A model generated the notes under the pieces. The model did not search any database. It was not told the origin of the DNA and worked only from the letters and a program-made list of their open reading frames with translations. Shown here in pieces: positions 15,795-23,749 of a stretch of DNA of 48,582 bases. Position numbers and translations under genes: made by a program. Each line of letters opens with the position of its first letter. Position 1 is the stretch's first letter. The stretch comes from Arachnia propionica (GTDB lineage: Bacteria; Actinomycetota; Actinomycetes; Propionibacteriales; Propionibacteriaceae): NCBI RefSeq assembly GCF_003932785.1, contig NZ_RQYT01000019.1, positions 1 to 48,582 of the forward strand, given 5' to 3'.

Positions 15795-16694
15795 GTGGCC
15801 GACGAGCTGTTCAAGGTGCCGGATGCGCCTGCGGAGTCCACCCTCGTGGAGGGGGAGATCGGCCCCACCGGACGCAGGCTCCCCGAACTCAGGGTCCCGC
15901 CCCCACCCGATCCCGGGCGCGAGATGGAGGCGACCATCATCTCGATGTGCAACCAGAAGGGTGGTGTGGGCAAGACGACCACCACCATCAACCTCGGCGC
16001 CGCCCTGGTCGAGCTGGGGTACAAGGTGCTGCTCGTGGACTTCGACCCGCAGGGATCGCTCTCGGTGGGTCTCGGGGTCAACCCGCACACGCTGGAGCAC
16101 AGCATCTACAACCTGCTGCTCAGCAAGCAGTGCACCGTCGACGAGGTGGTGCGACCCACGAGTGTGCCCGAGCTCGACATCCTGCCCTCCAACATCGACC
16201 TCTCGGCCGCCGAGGTGCAACTCGTCAGCGAGGTGGCGCGCGAGCAGACCCTGACCCGGGTTCTCGCGCCGTTGCGGAGCCGCTACGACTTCATCCTCAT
16301 CGACTGCGCCCCCAGCCTCGGGCTGCTCACCATCAACGCGCTCACCGCGAGCGACTACGTCATCATGCCGCTGGAGTGCGAGTTCTTCGCCCTGCGCGGC
16401 ATCGCCCTGCTCACCGACACGATCTCCAAGGTGGCGGACCGGCTCAACCCGAAACTGAAGATCATGGGGATCCTCGGCACCATGTACGACGGCCGAACCC
16501 TCCACTCCCGTGAGGTGCTGGAACGGGTCGTGCAGGCCTTCGGTGACGACGTCTTCCACACCGTCATCCGTCGGACGGTGAAGTTCCCCGAGACCACCGT
16601 GGCCGGTGAGCCCATCACGACCTATGCGTCGGCATCCCCCGGGGCCGACGCCTACCGGATGCTGGCCCGGGAGGTGCTGCTCAAGTGTCGCTGA
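15795..16694 (+). CDS. ParA-family chromosome partitioning ATPase
   Basis: The 299-residue product is a ParA/Soj-type deviant Walker ATPase: CNQKGGVGKTTT is the Walker A motif, LLVDFDPQGS the A' motif and IDCAPSLGLL the Walker B. About 50 N-terminal residues precede the core, poor in structure (Pro-rich). GTG 15795 has AGGAGG 4 nt upstream. It is the second, scpAB-linked ParA of actinobacteria rather than the oriC parAB pair, as no parB is adjacent. It overlaps the following ribbon-helix-helix-like gene by 10 bp, suggesting they work together. Confidence 0.92.
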   Translation: MADELFKVPDAPAESTLVEGEIGPTGRRLPELRVPPPPDPGREMEATIISMCNQKGGVGKTTTTINLGAALVELGYKVLLVDFDPQGSLSVGLGVNPHTLEHSIYNLLLSKQCTVDEVVRPTSVPELDILPSNIDLSAAEVQLVSEVAREQTLTRVLAPLRSRYDFILIDCAPSLGLLTINALTASDYVIMPLECEFFALRGIALLTDTISKVADRLNPKLKIMGILGTMYDGRTLHSREVLERVVQAFGDDVFHTVIRRTVKFPETTVAGEPITTYASASPGADAYRMLAREVLLKCR

Positions 16695-17035
16695 ACCGTC
16701 GCGCCAAACTGCCCGGTGCCAGCGAACTGTTCCGATTGACGAACCCGGAGGCTGCGCCACCAGAACCCGAACCTCCTGCGAGGAACACGGGACAGCCGCG
16801 TTCCAAGGCCCTGCCCGCCGCGACGGGTCGGGTGAAGCACGACCAGAAGATCACGGTCTACTTCTCCTCCGACGAGCTCTTCGCCCTTGAGGACGCCACC
16901 CTGCAGCTCAAACGCATCCACGGCATCAACCTGGACCGGGGACGGCTGGTGCGCACCGCCGTCGCCCTGGCGTTGCAGGACCTCGAGGCCAACGGGGTCG
17001 ACTCGGCGGTGGTGACGGAGCTGACCCGGCCGTGA
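16685..17035 (+). CDS. Ribbon-helix-helix-like protein next to ParA
   Basis: The 116-residue product has about 50 disordered Pro/Ala-rich residues. A C-terminal block follows: KITVYFSSDELFALEDA, then helices with GRLVRTAVALALQDLE. The strand-helix-helix pattern and the R-LVR-AV motif resemble RHH DNA-binding dimers. The GTG start at 16685 lies inside parA. A ParA plus RHH pair is the layout of plasmid ParF-ParG partition systems. The same gene position is occupied in streptomycetes (from memory), so it is not plasmid-derived here. DNA binding is inferred, not shown. Confidence 0.7.
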   Translation: MSLNRRAKLPGASELFRLTNPEAAPPEPEPPARNTGQPRSKALPAATGRVKHDQKITVYFSSDELFALEDATLQLKRIHGINLDRGRLVRTAVALALQDLEANGVDSAVVTELTRP

Positions 17036-17850
17036 CCCGGCGGCGTCAGGAGGAGACTCCCGAGACGACCCCCGGCTTCGCCGTCCACCTCACCAACTTC
17101 GAGGGCCCCTTCGACCTGCTGCTGCAGCTGATCTCCAAGCGGGAACTCGACGTCACCCAGGTGGCGTTGAGCCAGGTCACCGACGAGTTCATCGCCCACG
17201 TCCGGGCGCTCGGGGACACCATGGGGCTGGAGCAGACCAGTTCCTTCCTCGTCGTGGCCGCCACGCTGCTCGACCTCAAGGCGGCCAGGCTGCTGCCCGG
17301 CGGCGAGGTCACCGACCCCGAGGACCTCGCGGCCCTGGAGGCCAGGGACCTGCTGTTCGCCCGGCTGCTGCAGTACCGGGCGTTCAAACAGGTCGCCGCC
17401 CACCTGGCGGAGCGGATGACGGCGGCCGAGCGGCTCCACTGGCGACCCGGCGGGCTCGAGGAGCAGTTCCGCGACGTGCTGCCGGAGGTCGAGCTGCCGA
17501 TCGGTGCCGACGAGCTCGCCCGGCTGGCGGCCCGCGCCCTGACCCCCCGACCCGCCCCCGTGGTCCAGCTCACCCACCTGCACGGCTCGCGGGTCAGCGT
17601 CGTCGAGCAGACCGCCCTGGTGGCCGAGAGACTCAGCGACCGTGGGCAGCTGAGCTTCCGCGCCCTCGTCGCCGACTGCGACCGGCTCACGACGGTGGTG
17701 CGGTTCCTGGCGGTGCTGGAGCTGTTCCGGGCGGGCCGGATCAGCTTCGAGCAGGCCAGCCCGCTGGGGGAGCTCGGCATCCGGTGGCTGGGCGGCGACC
17801 CCCACCAGCCCCTGGTGGTGGACGAGTACGAGACCGTGGAGGAGACATGA
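17032..17850 (+). CDS. scpA: Segregation and condensation protein A
   Basis: The 272-residue kleisin bridges the SMC heads. The N-terminal motif VHLTNFEGPFDLLLQLI is diagnostic, and KRELDVTQVALSQVT follows. The C-terminal winged-helix region includes SFRALVADC and FLAVLELFRAG. The start is GTG 17032, overlapping the upstream stop by 4 bp, and the end overlaps scpB by 4 bp (ATGA). No smc gene lies in the window. Confidence 0.95.
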   Translation: MTRRRQEETPETTPGFAVHLTNFEGPFDLLLQLISKRELDVTQVALSQVTDEFIAHVRALGDTMGLEQTSSFLVVAATLLDLKAARLLPGGEVTDPEDLAALEARDLLFARLLQYRAFKQVAAHLAERMTAAERLHWRPGGLEEQFRDVLPEVELPIGADELARLAARALTPRPAPVVQLTHLHGSRVSVVEQTALVAERLSDRGQLSFRALVADCDRLTTVVRFLAVLELFRAGRISFEQASPLGELGIRWLGGDPHQPLVVDEYETVEET

Positions 17851-18410
17851 GCACCCGACGCGCCATAGAGGCCATGCTGTTGATGGCCACCGAGCCCGTG
17901 GCCCCCACCCAGCTGGCGGCCGCCCTCGACGTTCCCGAGGCGGAGGTCGTCGCCGATCTGGAGGCGCTCGCCTCCTTCTACGAGGAGACCGAGCGCGGCT
18001 TCGAGCTGCGCCGGGTCGCTGGCGGCTGGCGGCTGGCCACCTGCCCCGACCTCGCGGAGGTGCTGGAGGCCGGGGTCGTCGCGGATGCCCGGGCCCGGCT
18101 CAGCCAGGCCGCCCTCGAGACCCTCGCCGTCATCGCCTACCTCCAACCCGTGACGAGGGGACGCATCGCCGGGGTGCGTGGGGTCAACGTCGACGGGGTG
18201 GTACGCACCCTGCTGACCCGCGGCCTCATCACCGAGGCGGGCGAGGAGCCGGGCGGGGCGATGCGGTTCGCCACGACGCCGCTCTTCCTGCAGAAGCTGG
18301 GGCTGGACTCCCTCGACGAGCTGCCCGACTTGGCACCGCTGCTGCCCGACGCCGTAGCCTTGGAGGCGGAACTGCGCGCCGCGACCGGATTGGAGGAGGG
18401 CCATGGCTGA
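17847..18410 (+). CDS. scpB: Segregation and condensation protein B
   Basis: The 187-residue protein forms the dimer that binds ScpA. It has two winged-helix domains: RRAIEAMLLMATEPV at the N-terminus, and ALETLAVIAYLQPVTRGRIAGVRGVN at about 90-120, a family signature. ATG 17847 overlaps the scpA stop, and GGAGGAG lies upstream. The C-terminus overlaps rluB by 8 bp. Confidence 0.95.
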   Translation: MSTRRAIEAMLLMATEPVAPTQLAAALDVPEAEVVADLEALASFYEETERGFELRRVAGGWRLATCPDLAEVLEAGVVADARARLSQAALETLAVIAYLQPVTRGRIAGVRGVNVDGVVRTLLTRGLITEAGEEPGGAMRFATTPLFLQKLGLDSLDELPDLAPLLPDAVALEAELRAATGLEEGHG

Positions 18411-19137
18411 GCAGGAGGGCATCCGCCTCCAGAAGGTGCTGGCCGCTGCGGGGGTGGCCTCCCGTCGGGCCAGCGAGATCCTCATCGAGGAGGGGCGGGT
18501 CGAGGTCAACGGCAAGGTCGTCACGGAGCAGGGCAGACGCGTCGACCCCGAGCGCGACACCATCCGCGTCGACGGGGCCAGGATCCCCCCGCCGCGCCGC
18601 CACCAGTACCTGGTGGTGAACAAGCCCCGGGGGGTCGTCTCCACCATGGACGACCCGGAGGGCCGCCGCACCCTGGCCGATCTCCTGCCCCGGAGATCCG
18701 AACGGTTGTTCCACGTGGGCCGCCTCGACACCGACACCGAGGGACTGATCCTGCTCACCAACGACGGGGAGTTCGCCAACCGGATGACACACCCCCGCTA
18801 CGAGGTCCCGAAGACCTATCTGGCGGAGGTGGCCGGGCTGGTGGAGCCGAGGACCATCAAGCGACTGGAGAAGGGGCTGCGCCTCGACGACGGGCCGGTG
18901 AAGCCGGATCGGGTGAAACTCGTCTCCCGCAGCGAGACCCGCTCCCTGCTGTCGATCACCCTGCACGAGGGACGCAACCGCATCGTGCGACGCATGATGG
19001 ACGCCGTCGGGCACCCCGTGGACCGGCTCGCCCGGACCGCCATCGGCCCGGTCCGGCTGGGGCAGCTCACCGTCGGGACCGCCCGGGACCTCTCCCGGGA
19101 CGAACTCGGGGCGCTGCTCGACCTCGTCGATCTGTGA
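18403..19137 (+). CDS. rluB: 23S rRNA pseudouridine synthase, RluB type
   Basis: The 244-residue enzyme isomerises a uridine in the large rRNA. It has an S4 domain at the N-terminus (IRLQKVLAAAGVASRRASE) and a catalytic core with HVGRLDTDTEGLILLTNDG, in which Asp is catalytic. GRNRIVRRM near the end is a further family motif. GGAGGAGGGCC precedes the ATG. It closes the parA-scpAB operon as in many bacteria. The exact uridine cannot be told from sequence. Confidence 0.93.
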   Translation: MAEQEGIRLQKVLAAAGVASRRASEILIEEGRVEVNGKVVTEQGRRVDPERDTIRVDGARIPPPRRHQYLVVNKPRGVVSTMDDPEGRRTLADLLPRRSERLFHVGRLDTDTEGLILLTNDGEFANRMTHPRYEVPKTYLAEVAGLVEPRTIKRLEKGLRLDDGPVKPDRVKLVSRSETRSLLSITLHEGRNRIVRRMMDAVGHPVDRLARTAIGPVRLGQLTVGTARDLSRDELGALLDLVDL

Positions 19138-19155
19138 GGGTGCCGGGGTGTGGGG

Positions 19156-19161
19156 TAGCAT
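19156..19161 (+). promoter_or_regulatory. -10 box for leaderless FKBP mRNA
   Basis: TAGCAT lies 7 nt before GTG 19169. There is no Shine-Dalgarno, so this position decides the start over the upstream GTG 19148. Confidence 0.55.
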
Positions 19162-19168
19162 CTTTCGG

Positions 19169-20203
19169 GTGCGTTTGAATGACCTCCTGCCCAGTTCCCG
19201 CGCCGCCCTCGGAATCGTGGCGGCCTGTGCCGTCGCGTTGACCGCCTGCTCCTCGCCGGAGCCCGCCGCCTCGCCCGAGCCCACCGCGTCGGTGAGTTCC
19301 TCGACGGCGGAGTCCTCGGCCGCCCCCGCCACGGGGGAGTCCAGCGCCGAGGCCCTGCCCACGAGCAGCATCGAACCCGCGGCCGACCTCAGCGCCATCA
19401 CCGTCACCGACGCGGACGTTCCCGAGGTGACCGTTCCCGCGCCGTGGGGCATCGCCACCACCCAGGCGAAGGTGCTGCGCGAGAGCAGCGGCAGCCAGGT
19501 CGTCGGTGAGGAGGCCAACGTCGTGGTGAACTACGTCGGCGTCAACGGCCGCACCGGCGAGGTGTTCGACTCCAGCTTCGCCAAGGGCGCCCCCGCGCCC
19601 CTGTCCCTCGGCCACGTCGTGCCCGGGTTCAGGACGGGCCTGGCCGGGCAGAAGGTCGGGTCCAGGGTCCTCATCGGGATGACCGGCGCCGACGGTTACG
19701 CCCAGGGCAGCCCTCAGGTGGGTATCGAGGCCGGGGACTCGCTCGTCTTCGTCGTCGACATCATCTCCGCGTCCTTCACCGAGGCGATGGGTGAGGAGGT
19801 GACCCCGGCGGAGGGCCTGCCGAGCGTCACCATCACCGACGGCAAGCCGGAGGTCACGGTGCCCGAGGGGCTGGCCGCCGACACGCTGCAGGTGCAGCCG
19901 CTCATCAAGGGTCCCGGCGCCGCCGTGACCGCGGAATCCGTGGTGACCGTGAAGTACCGTGCCTGGGCCGCCAAGTCCGGAAAGTCGGTCGGCGACGGCT
20001 GGAGCCCGCAGTCCAAGCCGCTCGCCGAGCTGATCGAGGGATGGCGCACCGGGCTGATCGACCAGACCGCGGGATCGCGGGTCCTGCTCGTGGTGCCGGC
20101 CGCGCAGGCCTACCCGAACGGGCTGCCGGAGAAGGGGCTCGAGGCGGGCGAGGGGGTCGTCTACGTCATCGACATCCTCGACGTCCAGACGGCGACCCAG
20201 TAA
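19169..20203 (+). CDS. Lipoprotein with two FKBP-type PPIase domains
   Basis: The 344-residue product begins VRLNDLL, has a lipobox ending LTAC near residue 27, and a Ser/Ala/Pro-rich linker. The first FKBP domain (about 105-190) includes VVVNYVGVNGRTGEVFDSSF and a VVPGFRTGLAGQKVGSRV loop. The second (about 255-340) is more degenerate (VTVKYRAWAAKSG, EGWRTGLIDQTAGSRVLL). Such proteins help fold exported proteins. I chose GTG 19169 from the -10 box placed 7 nt upstream. Its TAA stop is the first part of a long inverted repeat shared with the intergenic region. Confidence 0.9.
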   Translation: MRLNDLLPSSRAALGIVAACAVALTACSSPEPAASPEPTASVSSSTAESSAAPATGESSAEALPTSSIEPAADLSAITVTDADVPEVTVPAPWGIATTQAKVLRESSGSQVVGEEANVVVNYVGVNGRTGEVFDSSFAKGAPAPLSLGHVVPGFRTGLAGQKVGSRVLIGMTGADGYAQGSPQVGIEAGDSLVFVVDIISASFTEAMGEEVTPAEGLPSVTITDGKPEVTVPEGLAADTLQVQPLIKGPGAAVTAESVVTVKYRAWAAKSGKSVGDGWSPQSKPLAELIEGWRTGLIDQTAGSRVLLVVPAAQAYPNGLPEKGLEAGEGVVYVIDILDVQTATQ

Positions 20204-20362
20204 GAGGGTGCGCGGATAGGGGGATCGTGACGAGGATCGTCACGGTGGCGTCATGGCAAGGCGGACGACGAGGAGCGCACTGGATCGTGCGTTCGAGGAG
20301 GACAACGCTGCCAGGGGGTCACCGGGGCGGCCGCAGTAGATGCGCCTATCCGCGCGCCCTCT
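20203..20362. repeat. 160-bp element bounded by an 18-bp inverted repeat
   Basis: Positions 20203-20220 and 20345-20362 are inverted repeats matching at 17 of 18 bases; the one difference gives a G-U pair in RNA, so an 18-bp helix could close the whole element. Inside, CGTGACG (20226-20232) and CGTCACG (20238-20244) form a 7-bp hairpin. It fills the gap between the convergent FKBP and gluQ genes, beginning inside the FKBP stop codon. A structured RNA, a two-way transcription barrier or a small terminal-repeat element are all possible. Confidence 0.55.
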
Positions 20363-20366
20363 AGCC

Positions 20367-21287
20367 TCACACGGGAACCAGATCCGTCCCCGTCCAGGTG
20401 ACGGGGGAGTGGAATGCTTCAGGCAGGGGCTCGGGCAGGGATGCCAGGGCCCCTGCCGTCGTTGCGTGACGTCCCAGCCCCAAGGAGGCGGTGAGCTCGG
20501 AAACGATGTCGGCATCGCTCCAGCCGAGGCCGTGCAGGTCCGCGCGGGTGACGGCCCCGTCGCGTTTGGCGAGCCGGATCCCGTCTCGGTTCGTGACGAG
20601 CCCGATGTGGGCGTAGCCGGGGGGCTGTCCGCCCAGCTCCGCGGCCAGCCAGGCCTGTCGGGGCGCGGAGTTCAGCAGGTCGGCGCCGCGGGTGACCTGG
20701 GTCACCCCTTGGAACAGGTCATCGACGACCACCGCGAAGTTGTAGGCGGGGGTTCCGTCGCCCCGCACCAGGACGAAGTCATCCACCTCGCCCTTGACCT
20801 CCCCGGCGAAACGATCCCGGATGGTGAAGCTCGCCCCCTCGGCCCGCACCCTGATCGCCGCCGGACGTTCCAGGCGACGCCGTGCCCGCTGCGATGCGCT
20901 GAGCCCGGCGCAGGTGCCGGGATAGGGACGGTGACCGTCGCCGTGCGGGGCGGAGGCCGCCTGCTCGATCTCCTTGCGGGTGCAGAAGCACTCGTAGGTG
21001 CGATCCCGGAGCACGGCCAGGGCGTCGCGGTACGCGTCGTGACGCTGCGACTGCGTCACCACGTCCTCGTCCCAGTCGAGCCCCAGCGCCCGGAGGTCGG
21101 CGAGCTGCCGGGTGGCGGCTCCGTCGGCTGCGCGGACCCGGGCCGCATCCAGGTCCTCGATCCGCATCAGCCACGCCCCGCCCGCGGCCCGGGTGAGCAA
21201 CCACCCGGCGAGGGCGGTGCGGAGATTGCCGAGGTGCAGGTCGGAGGTGGGGGAGGGGGCGTAGCGGTCGACGAGGGCAGCAGCCAT
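20367..21287 (-). CDS. gluQ: Glutamyl-Q tRNA(Asp) synthetase
   Basis: The 306-residue enzyme resembles the catalytic core of glutamyl-tRNA synthetase without the anticodon-binding part; GluQ charges glutamate onto queuosine of tRNA-Asp. It has RYAPSPTSDLHLGN (HIGH motif), a zinc site (CFCTRKEIE with PGTC further on) and IRLAKRDGA (KMSKS-like). The start at ATG 21287 is preceded on the minus strand by AACAAT and 6 nt, a leaderless arrangement. It is divergent from pafB. Confidence 0.9.
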   Translation of the reverse strand: MAAALVDRYAPSPTSDLHLGNLRTALAGWLLTRAAGGAWLMRIEDLDAARVRAADGAATRQLADLRALGLDWDEDVVTQSQRHDAYRDALAVLRDRTYECFCTRKEIEQAASAPHGDGHRPYPGTCAGLSASQRARRRLERPAAIRVRAEGASFTIRDRFAGEVKGEVDDFVLVRGDGTPAYNFAVVVDDLFQGVTQVTRGADLLNSAPRQAWLAAELGGQPPGYAHIGLVTNRDGIRLAKRDGAVTRADLHGLGWSDADIVSELTASLGLGRHATTAGALASLPEPLPEAFHSPVTWTGTDLVPV

Positions 21288-21317
21288 GCCCCCATTGTTG
21301 CCGGGAACGTGGCCCGG

Positions 21318-21323
21318 TAGCCT
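21318..21323 (+). promoter_or_regulatory. -10 box of the pafBC operon
   Basis: TAGCCT lies about 20 nt upstream of ATG 21343, and GAGGAGG sits between, so this mRNA would be leadered. It is divergent from the gluQ promoter 25-30 bp away. Confidence 0.5.
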
Positions 21324-21342
21324 CAAGGCACGAGGAGGAACC

Positions 21343-22248
21343 ATGTCGGTACGCAAGTCGGAGCGGCTGCTCAACCTGCTCATCATGCTGCTCGCCGCCC
21401 GGGGCTGGGTGTCCCGGGACCGGATCCGCGCCACCATCGAGGGCTACCACGACCTCGACGACGCGAACTTCGAACGCACCTTCGAGCGGGACAAGGCGGA
21501 GCTGCGATCCGTGGGTGTGCCCGTCGAGGTCGACGAGGAGGGCGACGGCTACCGCATCGACCGTGGTGCCTACGAGCTGCCCCCCATCAGCTTCACCCCG
21601 GAGGAACTGGCGGCGCTCGGCGCGGCTGCGCGGGTGTGGCAGGACAGCGTCGCCGCGGACGAGACCAGGCGGGCCCTTGCGACGCTACGGGCGGCCGGGG
21701 CCGAACCCGACCCGTCCCGGCTGGCCACCCTCGCCCCCAGACTCGAGGCGGCCTCCCACCTGAACGTGTGGAGCGAGGGAGTCAAGGAACGACGCGAGAT
21801 CCGCTTCAGCTACGCGGGTGCAGCTCGTCGGGTCCAGCCGTGGGTGCTGTTCAGCCGTCGTGGCCGCTGGTACGTCATCGGCTGGGACCCCGAGAAGGAA
21901 GGGCGACGCCGCTTCCGGCTCGACCGGGTCGCGGGCCAGCCCAGGGCCGTCGGCGCCGCCGGTGCCTTCAATCCGCCGGAGAAGGTCAGCACCGACTTCG
22001 GTGAGGAGGCCACCACGGCGCGGATCGCCGTCCGGGAGGGCCGTGGGCGGGACCTGCTGCGGGGCGCTCCCGCATCCGCCGATCAGACCGGGGCGCCACC
22101 CGGCTTCGTGGTCCACGACGTCCCACTCGGCTTCGGGCTGGCCGGGGAGGTCTGCTCCCTCGGCGCGGATGCCGTTGCCCTCGACCCGGCACCGCTCGTG
22201 GCCGAGGTCATCGCCCAGCTCCGACACGTCGCGGGAGGGACCCGATGA
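21343..22248 (+). CDS. pafB: WYL-domain transcription factor PafB
   Basis: The 301-residue product has an N-terminal winged helix (VRKSERLLNLLIMLLAARGW), a WYL domain with IRFSYAGAARRVQPWVLF and RGRWYVIGWD, and a C-terminal extension. PafBC is the LexA-independent activator of DNA damage genes in mycobacteria. ATG 21343 has GAGGAGG 6 nt upstream. It is coupled to pafC by ATGA overlap. The window also carries lexA, so both damage-response regulators are present. Confidence 0.92.
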   Translation: MSVRKSERLLNLLIMLLAARGWVSRDRIRATIEGYHDLDDANFERTFERDKAELRSVGVPVEVDEEGDGYRIDRGAYELPPISFTPEELAALGAAARVWQDSVAADETRRALATLRAAGAEPDPSRLATLAPRLEAASHLNVWSEGVKERREIRFSYAGAARRVQPWVLFSRRGRWYVIGWDPEKEGRRRFRLDRVAGQPRAVGAAGAFNPPEKVSTDFGEEATTARIAVREGRGRDLLRGAPASADQTGAPPGFVVHDVPLGFGLAGEVCSLGADAVALDPAPLVAEVIAQLRHVAGGTR

Positions 22249-23165
22249 GATCCGCCGACCAGTTGCAACGCCTCACCCAGCTCGTGCCCTTCCTCGTGGG
22301 GCACCCCGGGGTCTCCATCACGCAGACGGCGGAGACCTTCGGGACCACGCCCGCGGTCGTCATGAAGGACCTCGAGGTCATCCAGTTCTGTGGCCTTCCG
22401 GGCGGACTCCCGGATGACCTGTTCGAGGTCGACATCGACGAGGCCCGGCGTGACGGCGAGATCTGGGTGGGCAACGCCGACGTCCTGGCCCGCCCGATGA
22501 CCCTGACCTCCGCCCAGGCGACCACCCTGCTCGTCGCGTTGGAGACCCTCGTGGCCCTCGGCTCCGACGCGGCCCGCAGCGCCAGGGAGAAGCTCAGCGA
22601 CGCCTGCGGCAGGCGCACCGCCGGGATCGAGGTGGACCTGACCTCAGGGGATCCCGAGGCCAGACGCATCCTCGCCGAGGCCGCCGAACGACGGCGCGTC
22701 GTCGTGATCTCCCACCGCGGCCGCGACGGTGTGAGCGAACTCGAGGTCGAACCGGCGCGGCTCCGCGTCTGCGACGGTGCCACCTACCTCGACGCATGGT
22801 CCCGCCCCCGCCGGGCGTGGCGCAGTTTCCGGTTGGACCGGGTCGTCTCCTGCCGGGCCACCAAGGAGCCCTTCGAGCCCCGGCCCGGCCTGGCCGAGCA
22901 CACCGCAGGCTGGTTCCAGGACAGCAGCGAGGAGATCACCCTCGAGGTGGACCCGCGGGCCGCCTGGGTCATCGAGCACCATCCAACCACCTCGTCGACC
23001 CCCACGGAGCGCGGCCTGAGCATCACCCTTCCCGTCGGAACCCGACAATGGGCAGTCGAACTGCTCCTCCGTCTTGGCGCGGATGTCCTCCGGGTGGCGG
23101 ACGAGGCCCTCAGGAATGAGGCTGCGGAGGAGGCCAGGCGGGCGCTGGCTGCCTACGATGACTAG
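22245..23165 (+). CDS. pafC: WYL-domain transcription factor PafC
   Basis: The 306-residue protein is the partner of PafB. It has an N-terminal winged helix (LQRLTQLVPFLVGHPGVSI) and a WYL-type domain with VVVISHRGRDGVSELEVEPARL and TYLDAWSRPRRAWRSFRLDRV. ATG 22245 overlaps the pafB stop. The two form a dimer or, in some actinobacteria, a fusion. The pafBC-tatAC-helicase order is classical. Confidence 0.92.
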   Translation: MRSADQLQRLTQLVPFLVGHPGVSITQTAETFGTTPAVVMKDLEVIQFCGLPGGLPDDLFEVDIDEARRDGEIWVGNADVLARPMTLTSAQATTLLVALETLVALGSDAARSAREKLSDACGRRTAGIEVDLTSGDPEARRILAEAAERRRVVVISHRGRDGVSELEVEPARLRVCDGATYLDAWSRPRRAWRSFRLDRVVSCRATKEPFEPRPGLAEHTAGWFQDSSEEITLEVDPRAAWVIEHHPTTSSTPTERGLSITLPVGTRQWAVELLLRLGADVLRVADEALRNEAAEEARRALAAYDD

Positions 23166-23176
23166 GATGTCGGATC

Positions 23177-23362
23177 GTGATCGTGGTGCTGGTGCTCATC
23201 GGCGTGGCGCTCCTCGCAGTGGGGGCGCTCGTCGTCCATGCCGTGGGGCTGCGCGCCAAGGTTGAGGACCTGGCCGAGGAGTGCCGGGTGCTGCGATCCC
23301 GGGCGGACGAACTGCGTGACCTGACCGTTCGCCTCAACCTGCCCCGGGGGCGGGACAAGTAG
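23177..23362 (+). CDS. Small single-span membrane protein
   Basis: The 61-residue product has one N-terminal membrane helix (VIVVLVLIGVALLAVGALVV) and a charged amphipathic tail (KVEDLAEECRVLRSRADELRD) likely to form a short coiled coil in the cytoplasm. It starts at GTG 23177, 11 bp after pafC. AGGA lies about 9 nt upstream. The function is unknown; the position between pafC and tatA suggests a Tat or membrane role but nothing proves this. Confidence 0.7.
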   Translation: MIVVLVLIGVALLAVGALVVHAVGLRAKVEDLAEECRVLRSRADELRDLTVRLNLPRGRDK

Positions 23363-23365
23363 ACT
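23360..23365 (+). promoter_or_regulatory. Possible -10 box of tatAC
   Basis: TAGACT begins at the stop codon of the small membrane gene. It is about 46 nt before the tatA ATG, which has its own AGGAA ribosome-binding site. Confidence 0.4.
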
Positions 23366-23411
23366 TCAGCGACAGTGAGCCCGGGAAGTGCCCGGGGAGA
23401 CGAGGAATGAC

Positions 23412-23741
23412 ATGCCAAGCATTGGTCCCATGGAACTCATCATCATCCTGGCCATCGCGCTGCTCCTGTTCGGTGGCAGCCGTCTGGCCGGCCTGGGCAA
23501 GGGCGTGGGTCGATCCATCCGGGAGTTCAAGGAGGAGGTCAAGTCCGCCGACCAGGTGACCGCCAAGCCCGAGGAACCGGAGGTCGTGGAGGCGGAGATC
23601 GTCGAGACCCAGAACCTGGGCGACGATGACCTCGTCCGTCGTCAGCGTGAGCTGGCCGCCCGTGAGCAGGCCCTCAAGGAGGCCGAGCTCAAGGCCCGCG
23701 AGGATGCGCTGCGTGCCCGCGAGAACGAGCTCGGGAACTGA
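23412..23741 (+). CDS. tatA: Sec-independent translocase TatA
   Basis: The 109-residue pore-forming Tat subunit begins MPSIGPMELIIILAIALLLFGG, with the Phe-Gly hinge and amphipathic helix (RLAGLGKGVGRSIREFKEEV) typical of TatA. A long acidic, charged tail with repeats of ELAAREQALKEAELKAREDAL follows and probably forms a coiled coil. I chose ATG 23412 since GAGGAA lies about 7 nt upstream. It precedes tatC by 8 bp. Confidence 0.94.
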   Translation: MPSIGPMELIIILAIALLLFGGSRLAGLGKGVGRSIREFKEEVKSADQVTAKPEEPEVVEAEIVETQNLGDDDLVRRQRELAAREQALKEAELKAREDALRARENELGN

Positions 23742-23749
23742 CCCCTGCC

